Source of the DNA: Cucumis sativus
Taxonomy: Eukaryota; Streptophyta; Magnoliopsida; Cucurbitales; Cucurbitaceae
DNA length: 64,000 nucleotides
NCBI RefSeq assembly: GCF_000004075.3
Contig: NC_026661.2
Location: forward strand, 5,602,058-5,666,057
Direction of reading: 5' to 3'
Below the pieces are notes generated by a model, which made no database searches, was not told the origin of the DNA, and worked only from the letters and a program-made list of their open reading frames with translations. Made by a program: the position numbers and the translations under genes. Positions 1 to 11,267 of this stretch are shown in pieces. Numbering within the stretch: the stretch's first letter is position 1; the number at the start of each line of letters is the position of its first letter.

Positions 1-476
1 AGTTTTTGAGGATTAAGGTATGGAGTTTTCTCCCAGTAGTTTTCTCGGAGAGATGACCACAAGCTTTCAAGACACTGGGAATGATGTACTCGCTAGGTCT
101 TAATCCTCCTCTCTGCAGCTCACAAAATACACTCAAAGCTTCTGGGTAATACCCACAACGAGAATAAGCCCCAATCAAAACAATCCACCGGCGAGGATTT
201 GTTCGGGGAATTTTGTCGAACAATATCCGTGCATCCTTGATTTTGCCACATGCGGCGTAGAAGGCTATGAACTTCGCAGCAAAATGTGTCAAACGGGCTG
301 ATCCATCGATGATCAATCGAGCATGAAGTGACCTCCCGAAGTTCAAATCTCGATTGCGTCCACACGTCTCGATGAGTTCAATATATCCATCGGACGAGGA
401 ACAAAACCCACGAAGGATGGCCGGAAATCTGTTTGGAGCTCGAAGAAATACAGCGCCGCCGGTAAGAGAGAGCATC
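1..476 (-). CDS. PPR protein, 5' part (runs off the window)
   Basis: Pentatricopeptide-repeat protein; such proteins bind organellar RNA one base per repeat and act in editing, splicing or stability. An uninterrupted frame starts at the ATG at 476-474, with an in-frame stop upstream and no intervening ATG, and stays open to base 1 (about 158 residues). Visible PLS-class repeat text includes LIETCGRNRDLNFGRSLHAR, KIKDARILFDKIP, IVLIGAYSRCGYYPEALSVF and SEYIIPSVLKACGHL. The alternation of LHA, FDKIP and IGAYSR motifs is typical of plant PLS PPRs. From memory it resembles Arabidopsis At5g59600, and its neighbour is like At5g59610, so local order seems conserved. It is divergently transcribed from the DnaJ gene. 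The 3' part, any E/DYW domain and the target organelle cannot be judged here. Family call is firm; the ortholog call is inference. Confidence 0.88.
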
Positions 477-707
477 CCAAATTCCCGGTGGAAGAAGAAG
501 AAGTGGGATTTATGAAGTTACGGTAAATGAGTAATTTTGTATAGAAAAACTATTTAATCCAACGCAAAAAAGTGACACGGCATCGCATGAAGAGAAAGAA
601 AGACAAAACCAAATCCGAAAGCCAAATGCCTCAATAGGAACCTCAAAGTAAAATGAGAAGAGAAACAAACCGAGAGAGAGAATTGAGTCGCCGATTAGTT
701 CTCGAAC
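477..707. promoter_or_regulatory. Short bidirectional promoter between PPR and DnaJ genes
   Basis: Only 231 bp separate the two opposite-facing start codons, so both 5' UTRs and both promoters must lie here. A purine-rich stretch (agagaaagaaagac, gagaagagaaac, gagagagagaatt) occurs on the DnaJ-proximal side. I see no convincing TATA box for either direction, which is common for housekeeping head-to-head pairs. Confidence 0.55.
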
Positions 708-3690
708 ATGCTCGAATTGGCTATACCGCAAAATTTCCCTTACATTATCTCTGACGCCATTTCAAGATCTGTTTCTTATCCTTATATTTTCTTTTGTCGA
801 AATCAACTAAAATCTTCAATATCCAATCGCCGGTTCTTCAGTTACCCGCTGTTGGCACCTCAGAGCTTTGAATCAAGTTACTTGACGTATCGTAGGAAGA
901 GCTTTGTGACGCTTGTGAAAGCGAGTCGGAGAGAGTCACCGTACGAAGTGCTTGGTGTTTCTCCAACCGCAACTCCAAATGAAATCAAAAGGGCTTATCG
1001 GAAACTGGCTCTGAAGTATCATCCCGATGTTAATAAAGAGGTAATCGGGGAATTTCTGCCCTATTTCTTAATTTGCTTTTCTGGGTCTCTTTTGTAATCT
1101 GGTTGGAGTTTGGAAGTTAAGTTTCTTGATAAACTAATCTACGTAGGGAATTGCAGGAGAAAGTTTCAAGCTACTGAGATAGGGATTTCTGTTTTTTAAA
1201 AAAATGATCAATAAGTTGTGGAATCTGATCTACTATCTTTAGTTTGTGGGGAAAGTCTAATTAACTAAGATGATTCAATGATTTTTTTTACCTCGCATTT
1301 AGCGAACTCAGTTCTTGTTATTTTAGAACTTAAAGATACTGTTGTACAACCTGTAGAACATATCTGTTCAAGTATGGTCGTAACTCGGTTCTTTTTCCTC
1401 CATGCTTGTTATCTTAAAACGAGTGCAACTTCAAATTTTCTATTGTTTCCAAAAGATGGAAATTGGTCCACGAAGAGACTAATTAATAAAGTCTATAAAA
1501 GTACCCATTTAACTTGGAAGGAAGACAGACTCGGTGGTACAGATTCCAAGCTCGCACGTCTAGTCTAGTCGGGTTATGCTTCTGTTATATATATATATTT
1601 AATGTAGTGGATGTTTTAGCTTTGACAGACATCTCTATCTGATGAGTTCTTTTAGTAATTATTTTGAGGTTGCTTTTTAATGTTTTACCTGAAATTGGGT
1701 GAAATGTTCATTAACCAATCTCTTTGTTTTTTGGTTAATTTTGTAGCCTAATGCACAGGAGAAATTTATGCGTATTAAACATGCATACAACACATTGCTG
1801 AATTCTGAATCTCGAAGGAAATATGATTATGGGAATCATGGATCTGATTTTTCATATTCATCTGCCCAACGTAGCCAAGATGAAGAAACATTTTACGGAC
1901 TAGGTAATCTCTTTAGGCTCTTTTGCTATTCACTTTTATCATTTCTGTAATGATCGTTTTTATGTATGGTAGAGCATATTGTTGTCTGAACTCTGGAGTT
2001 TTCCGATTAAATTCTTCTCTACTTGCTAGACCATATTTATTGTCTGTAAATAAGTGACTAAAGAATGAAAAAAGTTCCTAAAATGGTGTCTATAAGGTGA
2101 GAGCTTTAGAGCTGGCACGGTGTTTTAAATAGTCCTTCCAGGCGCTACGGTGCAGGTCAGTGCCTCACATTGAAAGGCCAGACACACAGAAGAAGGCTCA
2201 CACCTTTGTAAAACCCTTAGCCATGGGCTTTTTTCAATTATTAAATTAAAGGGGGTGTTCTTTGTTATTAATTAAAAAGTTAAAATTTACTAACATTAAA
2301 TGTATTTTTAAAAAACAATTCATGTTCCGACTTCATTTTAAAGTATGCTTTTAAAATATTATGAGAAAAAAAAAGACCACTCACTTCAAGTTTGCTTTCT
2401 CTTCTTTGGAAGGCTATTGTACTGATTGTGACTAAGCTTGTAGTTTCAGACTGTCTCTAAAATACTAACCAGCCGATCATTTTAATTCTTGGGCGCTGAG
2501 TATAGGTGGAACGCTTGTTTCTTGTGTAACTAGAAAAGATCTTGAATTGGGGCGTATTTGTGCACCAAATTTTATCTTGAAGTATTTGTGCATAAAATTT
2601 TGCTTGCTGGGTGAAATTTTTTAATTTCTTCGTTAATGTGAAATTCAACTTAACAAAATGCTATTCATCTATTCTGCTCATTACTAATTTGGATGATACT
2701 TTTTAGTTTCTACACTCTTTCACAAGATTTTAGAATTCTCAGTTACCTTTATCAAAGCTTCCTTTTCTACGGAATACACTATGGAAAGCTCTTCCTTGAG
2801 CATGTTAATCTATTGAATGGATTTAGTCCCATTTTTCTGTTGTTGATCTCTCTTTTAGTCTTGTTCATTTCTTCTATTTAAGACCGCTTCCGTTATGCTG
2901 CAGGTAATTTTTTCAAGGATGTTCAAATAGCAGTAGGTAGATTTGTTCTCTCTGACATGATTAATGCAGACGCTAGTTATCAATCTGCTTGATTTAAGAA
3001 CTGGCTAAACATCTTTTATTTTCTCCTTTGTATTGCTTGTAAAATAAGTTGGAATTTGTAGCTAAAAGCTGTTTTTTTTTTTTTCTTAACAGGGGACTTC
3101 TTTAAGGATCTTCAAGAGGAATTTCGAAATTGGGAGGCCAGTGTTTCTTCACAAGGGACGCCGAAGAGCCTTTGGGAAGAACTGGGGGTGAGACATTGAT
3201 TTAGTTAGAAATTTAAATAACATATCAAAAGAATGGGTTTAATCATTTAGATACTCGGTTCCTGTACTCTTGGCTGTGGTTCACTTTGTTTGTCGCACTT
3301 TCAAAATGTCTACTTTGGTTTATATTGATAATTTTACTTTGGAATGTTCATTTTAGTCTATTTAATTGTAGAAAGGGATCATTCGGTCTGAATTTTGAAT
3401 TGCAAAATGAAGCCTTTGCATGAGTTGTTTAAATGTGTATTTACGTATTTCAGGAAATTGGAGAGGAATTTGTGGAATTTCTTGAGAAAGAACTCAACAT
3501 AATCGATGATTCAGAAGCTGAATCAAATAACAACAAAGCATCAGATAAGACAGATTCTTTTAGAACTTCCAATGCTGATAGCATGAGAAACGATGGTCGA
3601 AGTCAAACCAGCAAGGGAAGTAGTATCGAGGATGATATCGACGAGATAGAAGCCACACTTTTGAAGTTGAAGAGGGAATTGGGGTTGTAG
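708..3690 (+). CDS. Chloroplast-type DnaJ (J-domain) protein
   Basis: Hsp40-class co-chaperone; the J domain stimulates Hsp70 ATPase through its HPD motif. Exons read as 708-1040, 1747-1903, 2904-2936, 3093-3187 and 3454-3690; all junctions are GT-AG and phases fit, giving 284 residues. The first 70 residues are Ser/Arg-rich and look like a transit peptide. The J domain starts near [14 protein letters not shown] (residue 78), with YHPDVNKE placing HPD at 105-107 and helix IV ending near [10 protein letters not shown]. There is no G/F region or zinc finger, so this is a type III J protein. The C-terminal part contains [29 protein letters not shown] and a closing coiled coil [19 protein letters not shown]. 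The 33-nt third exon is symmetric and could be constitutive or skipped (273 residues without it). It resembles Arabidopsis At5g59610 from memory. Confidence 0.85.
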
Positions 3691-4349
3691 CATGGAAATG
3701 CAATGCAGAATGGCTGCCTTTCAACCATATTTTTCTGTCAAGAGAACATTAAATTGGGTCTGATTCTGAAAGCTCATCTTAGTGGACCTGGGAGGAGGTA
3801 ACTCTCGACAAAGTATATATGGCCTTTTCCAATTCTCCTATGATGCCATTGGAATCTCATATAATTTGGTTGAAATTGGCAAATGTTTGGCCATAAACTC
3901 TCTTTTAATGCTGCTACTGCTCATAGAGGTGTTAAAATGAGTATGAACTTTCTGGTTGTAGGTATCATTTTGTTGTGTAACATATTTGAAATTCTATTTT
4001 TTAGTCCATAACATTACAGTAAGAACAAAAAAAAATTGGATCTACATTTTACTCTTGATCAAAAGTTTCTTCATTGCCTTGTTAACCTTCCTTAGACCTA
4101 GAAATTTGTTTAAATTTCATCCTTAGCCTTCCTTTTTACTAAATACAATTTGTTCTTAATTCTTGTTCTAAATCTAACAACGCTACCTCAGGAACCTGTT
4201 TTTTCAATTTAATTACAAACATAAAGTATACATAAATTCTATATAGTCTGAAATCCCAACATATCAAAATTTGTGTATATCACAATACATAAACCCTAGA
4301 GTAAAAAATATTTCCACTTATATCAAATAAATGAACATATATATACGAG
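3691..4349. other. 3' UTR and spacer after DnaJ gene
   Basis: AT-rich sequence following the DnaJ stop. The first few hundred bases presumably hold the 3' UTR. No open frame with family resemblance was found on either strand. Confidence 0.4.
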
Positions 4350-4545
4350 GGATTAAGGGGTTGGGGTGTAGTGAGCATACTTTGTCCAGGGCGATATTTG
4401 CCTATGGTTGTATGTTCAAATACTCAGACTTATCTTATCTTTATGTCTTATGTTTAGTTTACGTAATTGCTTTCCTTTTCATGTAATAAATCTATAGTGT
4501 GATGTTTCGGTTTTTTCATATTCAAACCTAGTCGAGCCCTATGTA
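4350..4545 (+). repeat. SINE-like dispersed repeat, copy A
   Basis: About 175-195 bp that recurs at 9541-9715 at roughly 80-85% identity by eye. Shared landmarks in order are GAGCATACTT, CAGGGCGAT/TAGGGCGAT, CAAATAC, TTATGTCTTATGTTTAGTTT, TTCCTTTTCATGTAATAAAT and TATAGTGTGATGTTTCG. The 5' part carries GTAGTGAGCATAC and, about 45 bp later, GTTCAAATACTC, which resemble pol III box A and box B, so a tRNA-derived SINE is the best guess. The dispersed repeat is seen directly; the SINE class is inference. Confidence 0.45.
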
Positions 4546-4868
4546 ATAAAATAAATAAAAGTTTTGTTTAAAATAAATGAAAACATTTCAAGTATTCATT
4601 TAAAATCAATAGTAAATAAAATGTGTGAAGAAAATAATAAATAAATATTAGGTAAAATACTAGTCGGGCCGGGCCCTATTTAAAATAAAAGAAATTTCTA
4701 GGAGAAAACTTGAGTTTTGAAATAATCTTATGAAAATTGAATACTGAAAACAGTACATGCGGAATAAAATAATATATTGTCCCTCTATGGTGAACCACGG
4801 TCTCTTCCACGGTCTCTTCTTGTCATTCGTCAACTTAGCCGGTAAAACTAAATATAGAGAAATGGTGA

Positions 4869-7800
4869 CACTACTACTATGACAGTTGTATACATCCCAA
4901 ATTAAAAGGAGAAAAGAAAAAACTGTCACAAAAGCTAAAAAACCGTATTTTTGACGGAAAAAGACGAAATTTTTCGAATTTCACTTTCCGGGACAGTTAT
5001 TTGATGTCATAAAAGATACAAAAATAGTTTATTTAATTTATTAAAATAAAATATATTTTAAATCCAAAGTTTATTAAAATCAGATTTTTTTCCTAATTCT
5101 AAAAACATTAAACAATTTATTTATTAAAATAAAACATCTCCAAAACCCTTTCTCTACCTCCTCCTCCTCCTCTTCTCTTCTTCTTCATCTCTTCTTCATC
5201 TTTTTTTCTTCTTCTTAGTGGAAGATCCATGAGTCGCCCCTCCTTTTGGATTTTTCCTCCCTTTCGGTAACCATCTCTCCTTCTCTCACGCACGCTGGAA
5301 ACAACGAGACTTTTCGTCAATGACTCGCCTGAAATCCCCCTCTTTCTCTCCTTCAGCCGACGCCACCACCCAACACCCCTTGCACGGGTGAATCTCAGCT
5401 ATTATTTCTATTTTTTGTATTTATATAATATATTAACTTCAAATGCTTTTATTTTACCCACAATATGATATATTGATGGTTCTTTTTATGAAAAACATCC
5501 TCATAGTTTTGCTTTTATAGAAGATATGTTTTTGTTTTGTCTACCATCATATTCAATATTGTTGTTTACGTTCATTTTTCTAATTTGAATCTACATTTTT
5601 TCTTTATGGTTGGCTATGTGATGAACATTTTGGTAGCTTACAATGTGTTTGATGAAATGCCTCAATGAAGCATTTGGTTGATTTTTAATTGATTTTTGTT
5701 TGTTCTAATTAGGAAATCAAGGTCAAGGGAGATTTCATGGCTATGGGCTGAAGCTTTGAGAAAAAAGAATGAAAAATGAAATGTGAGATTTTAACTTTGA
5801 TGGTGTGTAAGGTCTTTTTGTTTGTCTATGAATTTTCCAAGTGAATTTGAGTACACTTGATTTTTCTATTGATCTTTTGTTTATGGTTGCTATTGAGTTC
5901 TATCGTAATGGCATGATATTTATAGCATAAACAAACTATATATATAAACTTGAACACAAGTACTTTTTTCTAACTCATTACTAAATTATTGTAATTTGGT
6001 TACTCTTAATTTACTAATGATTGAAAGATTAAAAAAAGTTATGAACGTTTTCACTATGACAAAGAATTTTCACTATGAGGAAGAAATGAACTCTTTATGT
6101 TACTAATGAACTTATCTTGATTTATAGGAAGCTCTAATAAACCATCAATTTAAGCAATTGTGAATTCTATTTCTTTTTATTGGTGTTGGAAGTCGGTATG
6201 CAATAATGGTCCTACTCCTCTTAGAAAGTGGATAAGTTTCATTATTATGTTATTGAACTCCATGACCATCGAATGTTGTTAGACTTATATTGGAAAGTTT
6301 CAAAACTTTATTTTTCTTTTTTTCATCGGCTTGCAACCCTTAATATGTAAATTTGGAAATACATTTTACAGGTAGTTTTTCTTCATATTTTCATGATTGG
6401 GAAGGTTTGACTGATAGTGTAGACTATGCTTGTAGAATAAAATTTATGTTGTATATAACTCTTTGGTCATATATATATAGAGATAGATAGATATTACTAT
6501 ATGATTGAATTTATTTATACTTACCATCTGTTCTCATGTTAATATGAATTTATGCATGTAACACTTAAAATTCTTATTCATATGCATGCTCTTTCATTTT
6601 TTCTAACTTTTCATTGGTTGGTGACAAGAAAGAAAAATAATGTTCAATGATAGAATCTCTGAAAGGGGACAAAATAAGTAAAACACCCAAAGAAACAATA
6701 GAACAAAAAAAATACAAGAGCCTAAGAAATAAATAGAGGAACCAAAAACAGCAAACCAAACTGTCCAAGCTACAAAAAAAAAAAAATCAAGACTTTGAAA
6801 ATTCAAAGACAACAATGAAGACAAAAGCTTATTTATTTATTTATTTTTATTTTTATAATAAGAGCAATGTCATTAATAGATGAATGGAATAAGGGAGAAC
6901 AAACCCATTCGATTGTTTCAAGCTTAGTTAGGTTACATACTTGCCACAGTATGATTTTTGAGTGCAAAGCAAAATGAGAAAGTTAACATGATAGCAACAA
7001 GGCCACAAAACCAACCCTATGGTGAGTGACTTTTACAACAAGATCTTGGTGGGTGACTTCATCAAGATTGGAAATCTTTTTCATAGAAACACCAACATTA
7101 TAAGAGATAGATTACACTAAAAAATAATTCTTATATATGTGATACTAAGGTAGCTCTTTTGTAACCTTGTCATGCATGTAGTGTTATTGATGCATGTAGT
7201 GATAGTTAAGGCTCAATGTTGAAATTTTCTATAAGAGTAGTGATAGTTAAACCAACCCAGAGGTTCAAAGTCTACAACTTCAAGAGTTTCCTTTCAAAGA
7301 AAATTTTCAAAGATGAAGGCTTACCGGTTGGTCGTTTATGCTTTTGAGAAAATCTTGTTATATGTATTTTTATGCTCTTTACAATGGTTTTGATTAAGGG
7401 CTGAAATTATTATGTACTTGTAAATTGTAAAAACTTGATTGAAAATGTATGAATATTACAAAGTGTATTATAACGTACATATGTCGTCAATAGCGAAACA
7501 ATGACATTTAAATTTTCAGAAAAACTGTCATGATTGCACTATATTTGACTGAAAATAATTGTCATCAATATTAAAACAATGACATTTTCATAAGAAAAAC
7601 TGTCACAATTGCCCTGCAGGAAAAAAATGTCGTCAATAGCAAAACAATGACATTTAATTTCTAAAAAAAATGTCACAATTGACATATCCTTGAAATTTAA
7701 AAAATGTCATAATATAAAATATGACAGATATTTGTTGTCATAAAATAGTAATTAACGACATTTATTTTTCTGTCATGCAAAAACTTATTGCAACCGTTTT

Positions 7801-7881
7801 AGAAAACTATCATGGAATGACTTTCCATGACTCCCGCTTCTATGATTGTAAATAACGATGTAGACCACTTTTCTTGTAGTA
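4869..7881. mobile_element. CACTA-like DNA transposon, non-autonomous
   Basis: The left end reads CACTACTACTATGACAG and the right end reads CTTTTCTTGTAGTA, so both ends carry the CACTA/TAGTG-type terminus, with the last base A instead of G on the right. Each end is flanked by the 3-bp direct repeat TGA (4866-4868 and 7882-7884), the size expected for CACTA elements. Sub-terminal repeats built on TGTCA/TGACA occur just inside both ends: sparse at 4920-5010 and dense at 7480-7790, for example GACATTT and CTGTCA. No transposase reading frame is visible. A pyrimidine-rich stretch near 5140-5220 followed by a mixed-composition block may be captured host 5' UTR. Terminal inverted repeat similarity beyond about 6 bp is weak, so boundaries are tentative. 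Confidence 0.5.
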
Positions 7882-7884
7882 TGA

Positions 7885-9540
7885 GTATAATTTATAGTCA
7901 ATAAGGAACCCACTATTATTCCCGCTAAATATTTGTTAAATTTCTGTTAGAGTCTTGTAGGAAGGTACTGTCTAAACATTTTGCTCCCGATAAACCTAAC
8001 ATAATATTATAGTCTATATAAATATGTCACATCATAAATACTGTAACTTAGTCAAACATAACTCTATCATATCATGTTTAATCATAGCATACCTCAAATA
8101 CAATGTATCATGTAATTTTAATGTAAGCAATCTATCATAACATCTCAATCATACATGTTTTCCCTTAACTACATTAATACATGATACAAAATATACATGC
8201 AATTTTAACATGGGGATCCAATAGAAAAATCTCTTACCTAGATATTAGCTACACAAAATTTAATCATGGCTGCGGTCAAACTTTCCAATAAGCCAATCCA
8301 ACGAATGAGGTTGAAATCCAATTCGACCTTAGTTCGGAGAATTTCACAACTCAAATTCCCAATTAAAATTTACCAAACGTTCAAGCAAAATATCTCATCT
8401 TAAAATCCACAACTTAACTTGGTTGGGACAAAATAGATAAATACTGGAAGTACCATATCCAATCAAAAGTAAGCAATTCTCACCAAGTAGTGTCTCAAAA
8501 CAGGGAACGACTCGACAAAGGCAGTCGACTCGGGCGCACGGCTCGCGAAAAGGAACCGGCTCGAACACTTGCACTCGCGCAGCTTGGAGACGTGCGACTT
8601 GATGGGGGGAACGACTATGTGAAGGTTGTAGCAGCTCGGGTCTAAAACGCGGCTGACGCGTGCAACTTGAAGAGGGGCTCGGCTGCGTGGGTTATGTGCG
8701 GCTGTCGAGATGGGGAACGATCAGCGTCGTGGACTTCTGTACAAAGAGAGACGATCGACGACGGAGGAGAAGTGCACGGAGGAAGACAAAGGTCGTTCGA
8801 CGGTCTAAACGCAACAACAAGTCGACGCGGCTGGAGGGAATCGAATGGTTGGCTACGCGATCGTGACACTTCGACTTTGGGACGAACTGAGACGCTCTCA
8901 CCGAAATGCTGCACGCGACGAAGGCTAGAGGAGTGGGGCGACGGCGTCTGCTCCTAGGGATTCTTTGTAGAGAGGAAATGTGAATGGTAAAGGCACGTGA
9001 GAACCTCTATTAAATATATACAATAATAATATTATCTATTTTCCCCAAATAACTCCTCTTTTCCTTTTTCTCTTTCCAATCCAATTAATTTCTCTCTCTC
9101 TTTGATAAGGCAATCAAATTATCTCCTCTAAATTCTCAAAATACAATATCTTTTCAAAATAATTATTTTTCTTTTCCTCAAAATACTAATTATTTACGAT
9201 TATTTCTCTTTAATAATTATATTATCTTCGTAATATAATTATTTCTCTTTAATAATTATATTATGGGGATAATATAATTATTTCAACATTTCCTAAACAA
9301 CCAATATCCTTAAATCTCACCAAATTTAATTATCTACATCATTCAACTTTTATCAAAGTATAACTAAATTTCAAAATATAACAATTACTCAAATATTCTT
9401 TCCATAAATATTTAATTAATCCTAATCTCCCGAGACATATAATTCTCACCAAAACTCAATTCACTCCAAAATATTTCTATCATTAATAATTTAACCAAGA
9501 TAATCCAATTTAAAAATTGTCTTATTTTTGGAGCGTTACA
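7885..9540 (-). repeat. Possible solo-LTR or LTR remnant with GC-rich core
   Basis: An AT-rich block with a sharply bounded GC-rich core at about 8500-8960 that contains repeated GCGCAC, CTCGG and CGACTCG text. The right edge ends TTTGGAGCGTTACA, which on the minus strand begins TGTAACGCTCC, an LTR-like 5' terminus. The left boundary and a matching target duplication could not be found, so this may be a truncated LTR. The four overlapping open frames at 8640-8960 are a consequence of GC-rich, stop-poor sequence and show no family resemblance. Confidence 0.3.
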
Positions 9541-9715
9541 GTAACGAGCATACTTGTCTAGGGCGATGTTTGTCTATAGTCATATGCTCAAATACCCCAA
9601 ATTTATCTTATCCTTATGTCTTATGTTTAGTTTAGCTAGTTAGTTTCCTTTTCATGTAATAAATATATAGTGTGATGTTTCGATTTTTTCATATGCAAGT
9701 CTACTAGAGCGCTTA
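9541..9715 (+). repeat. SINE-like dispersed repeat, copy B
   Basis: Second copy of the repeat at 4350-4545, same orientation, beginning at GTAACGAGCATACTT and ending near CTACTAGAGCGCTT. It abuts the LTR-like terminus on its left. Confidence 0.45.
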
Positions 9716-11267
9716 AAAAGTTCAAAATGCACTATAGGGGAGGTATAGTAGTTGAAACCCTACCCAAGCCTTATTGCACTATTTGCAATTTAAGTTTTTC
9801 GTTGCAATTGACAGATTTCAATTCTTGTTTTAACAACGATTTCAATGAAATTATTTTTTTTCACTATTTCTAAACCATTTTCTAAAAAAAAAAAAACGTG
9901 ACGGGAGGTTGAATCGTATCATGAGTTTGTCCGCGATTTTTCGAATTTTGATTGACTAACTTGTTGACTAGGTCGAACAAGTGCCGCACAATCGCTCGTC
10001 CTGAGGTTAAAAGGTTGCGATCGTGACAGAGACATGTGTCCCCTTCACATTCTCGATTTTTGTATTTTAATATTAATTTTGAAATGTTAGATTACAATAT
10101 ATATTAAATAATGCTTTCTTTTTACTAAATTATGGTTCTGTAGTGGTTGTGCCCCCAATTATTTTTATAAAATAATTTTTATTCCAAATATCAATAATTT
10201 TTTCTTCAAATGACTTTTTAAAATGAAGATAATTTGAATTTTCTTCCTAAATATGAATAATTTTCTTCTCAAGATGATTTCCTAGGACGAAGATAATTTG
10301 ATTTTTCTTCCTAAATTTCAATGATTTCCTAAAAGAATATAATTTGATTTTCTAAAAAGAATATAATTTGATTTCTTAAATGAAATATAGTTTTAAGAAA
10401 ACTTATCTAAGATAAAAGAAAAACCTGCTTTGTTTCCTATCTCTCATTTGTTATCTTAGAAAAAAAATCGATGATCCAAACTTTCACTCTCTCGAAAATA
10501 TTCCATGAAAAATGAATCATTTTTTAATGTAATTTTTAAATTCACATATTTACATTACTTATGCATATACTTACTTTATACTATTTCAAAATTAAAGGTT
10601 ACAAGATAATTTTAATACTCCATATATCAATTTTATTAAAAATTTCAATAATGTCATAAAAATAATTTTTTAAAAAGAAGAACAAAACTTAACTAAAATA
10701 AAACCTTAACTTATATTTTTCTAACCATCATTTGCTATCTAATAAATATTTAGAAAAAAATGGGATTTAAATTTTCACTCTTCCAACAACATTAAAAATG
10801 TATTATTTTCTTATGCAATTTTTAAATTTATATTTACATTACAAAAAAATCATATGAAAATTACTAAACTTTTTTTGTCTTATAGGATCAGCCAAACCTC
10901 GAGATAATTTTTAAATATTTTTGTGTGTTTATTACCATATAAAATTTATGATCCTTCATTTCAAATATCGAGTTTCATTCATCCATCTAGTCCCACGTGG
11001 TCGACGGTTTGGTTGCTGGTGATCGGTCACCGATTTGGTTGTGTTTAGGGTTGGTATGAAGGTGGAAAGACGAAGGTTAGAGAGAAAGAAGAGGTGGTGG
11101 GATGAAAAGGATTGGGTTAGCGGGTGAATTAATTGGGGTTTTGGAAATTAATTTTATGTAAAACGAAAATGACACAACTAAAATTTCTCCCAGTGAAGCC
11201 TTCATCTTGAGAGATTGGGCTCTCTCTCCTGCCACAGCCAAAGCTTCGATTAAAGAAGCATGCGGCC
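9716..11267. other. AT-rich intergenic spacer and PPR promoter
   Basis: Includes a small GC-rich patch near 9900-10040 and long AT runs around 10100-10960. The final 150 bp precede the PPR start and must hold its 5' UTR. No gene or clear repeat is supported. Confidence 0.35.

Noticed and set aside
8640-8960. Four open frames in the GC-rich patch
   Set aside because: Stop-poor composition on both strands; no recognisable protein; the patch lies in an LTR-like segment.
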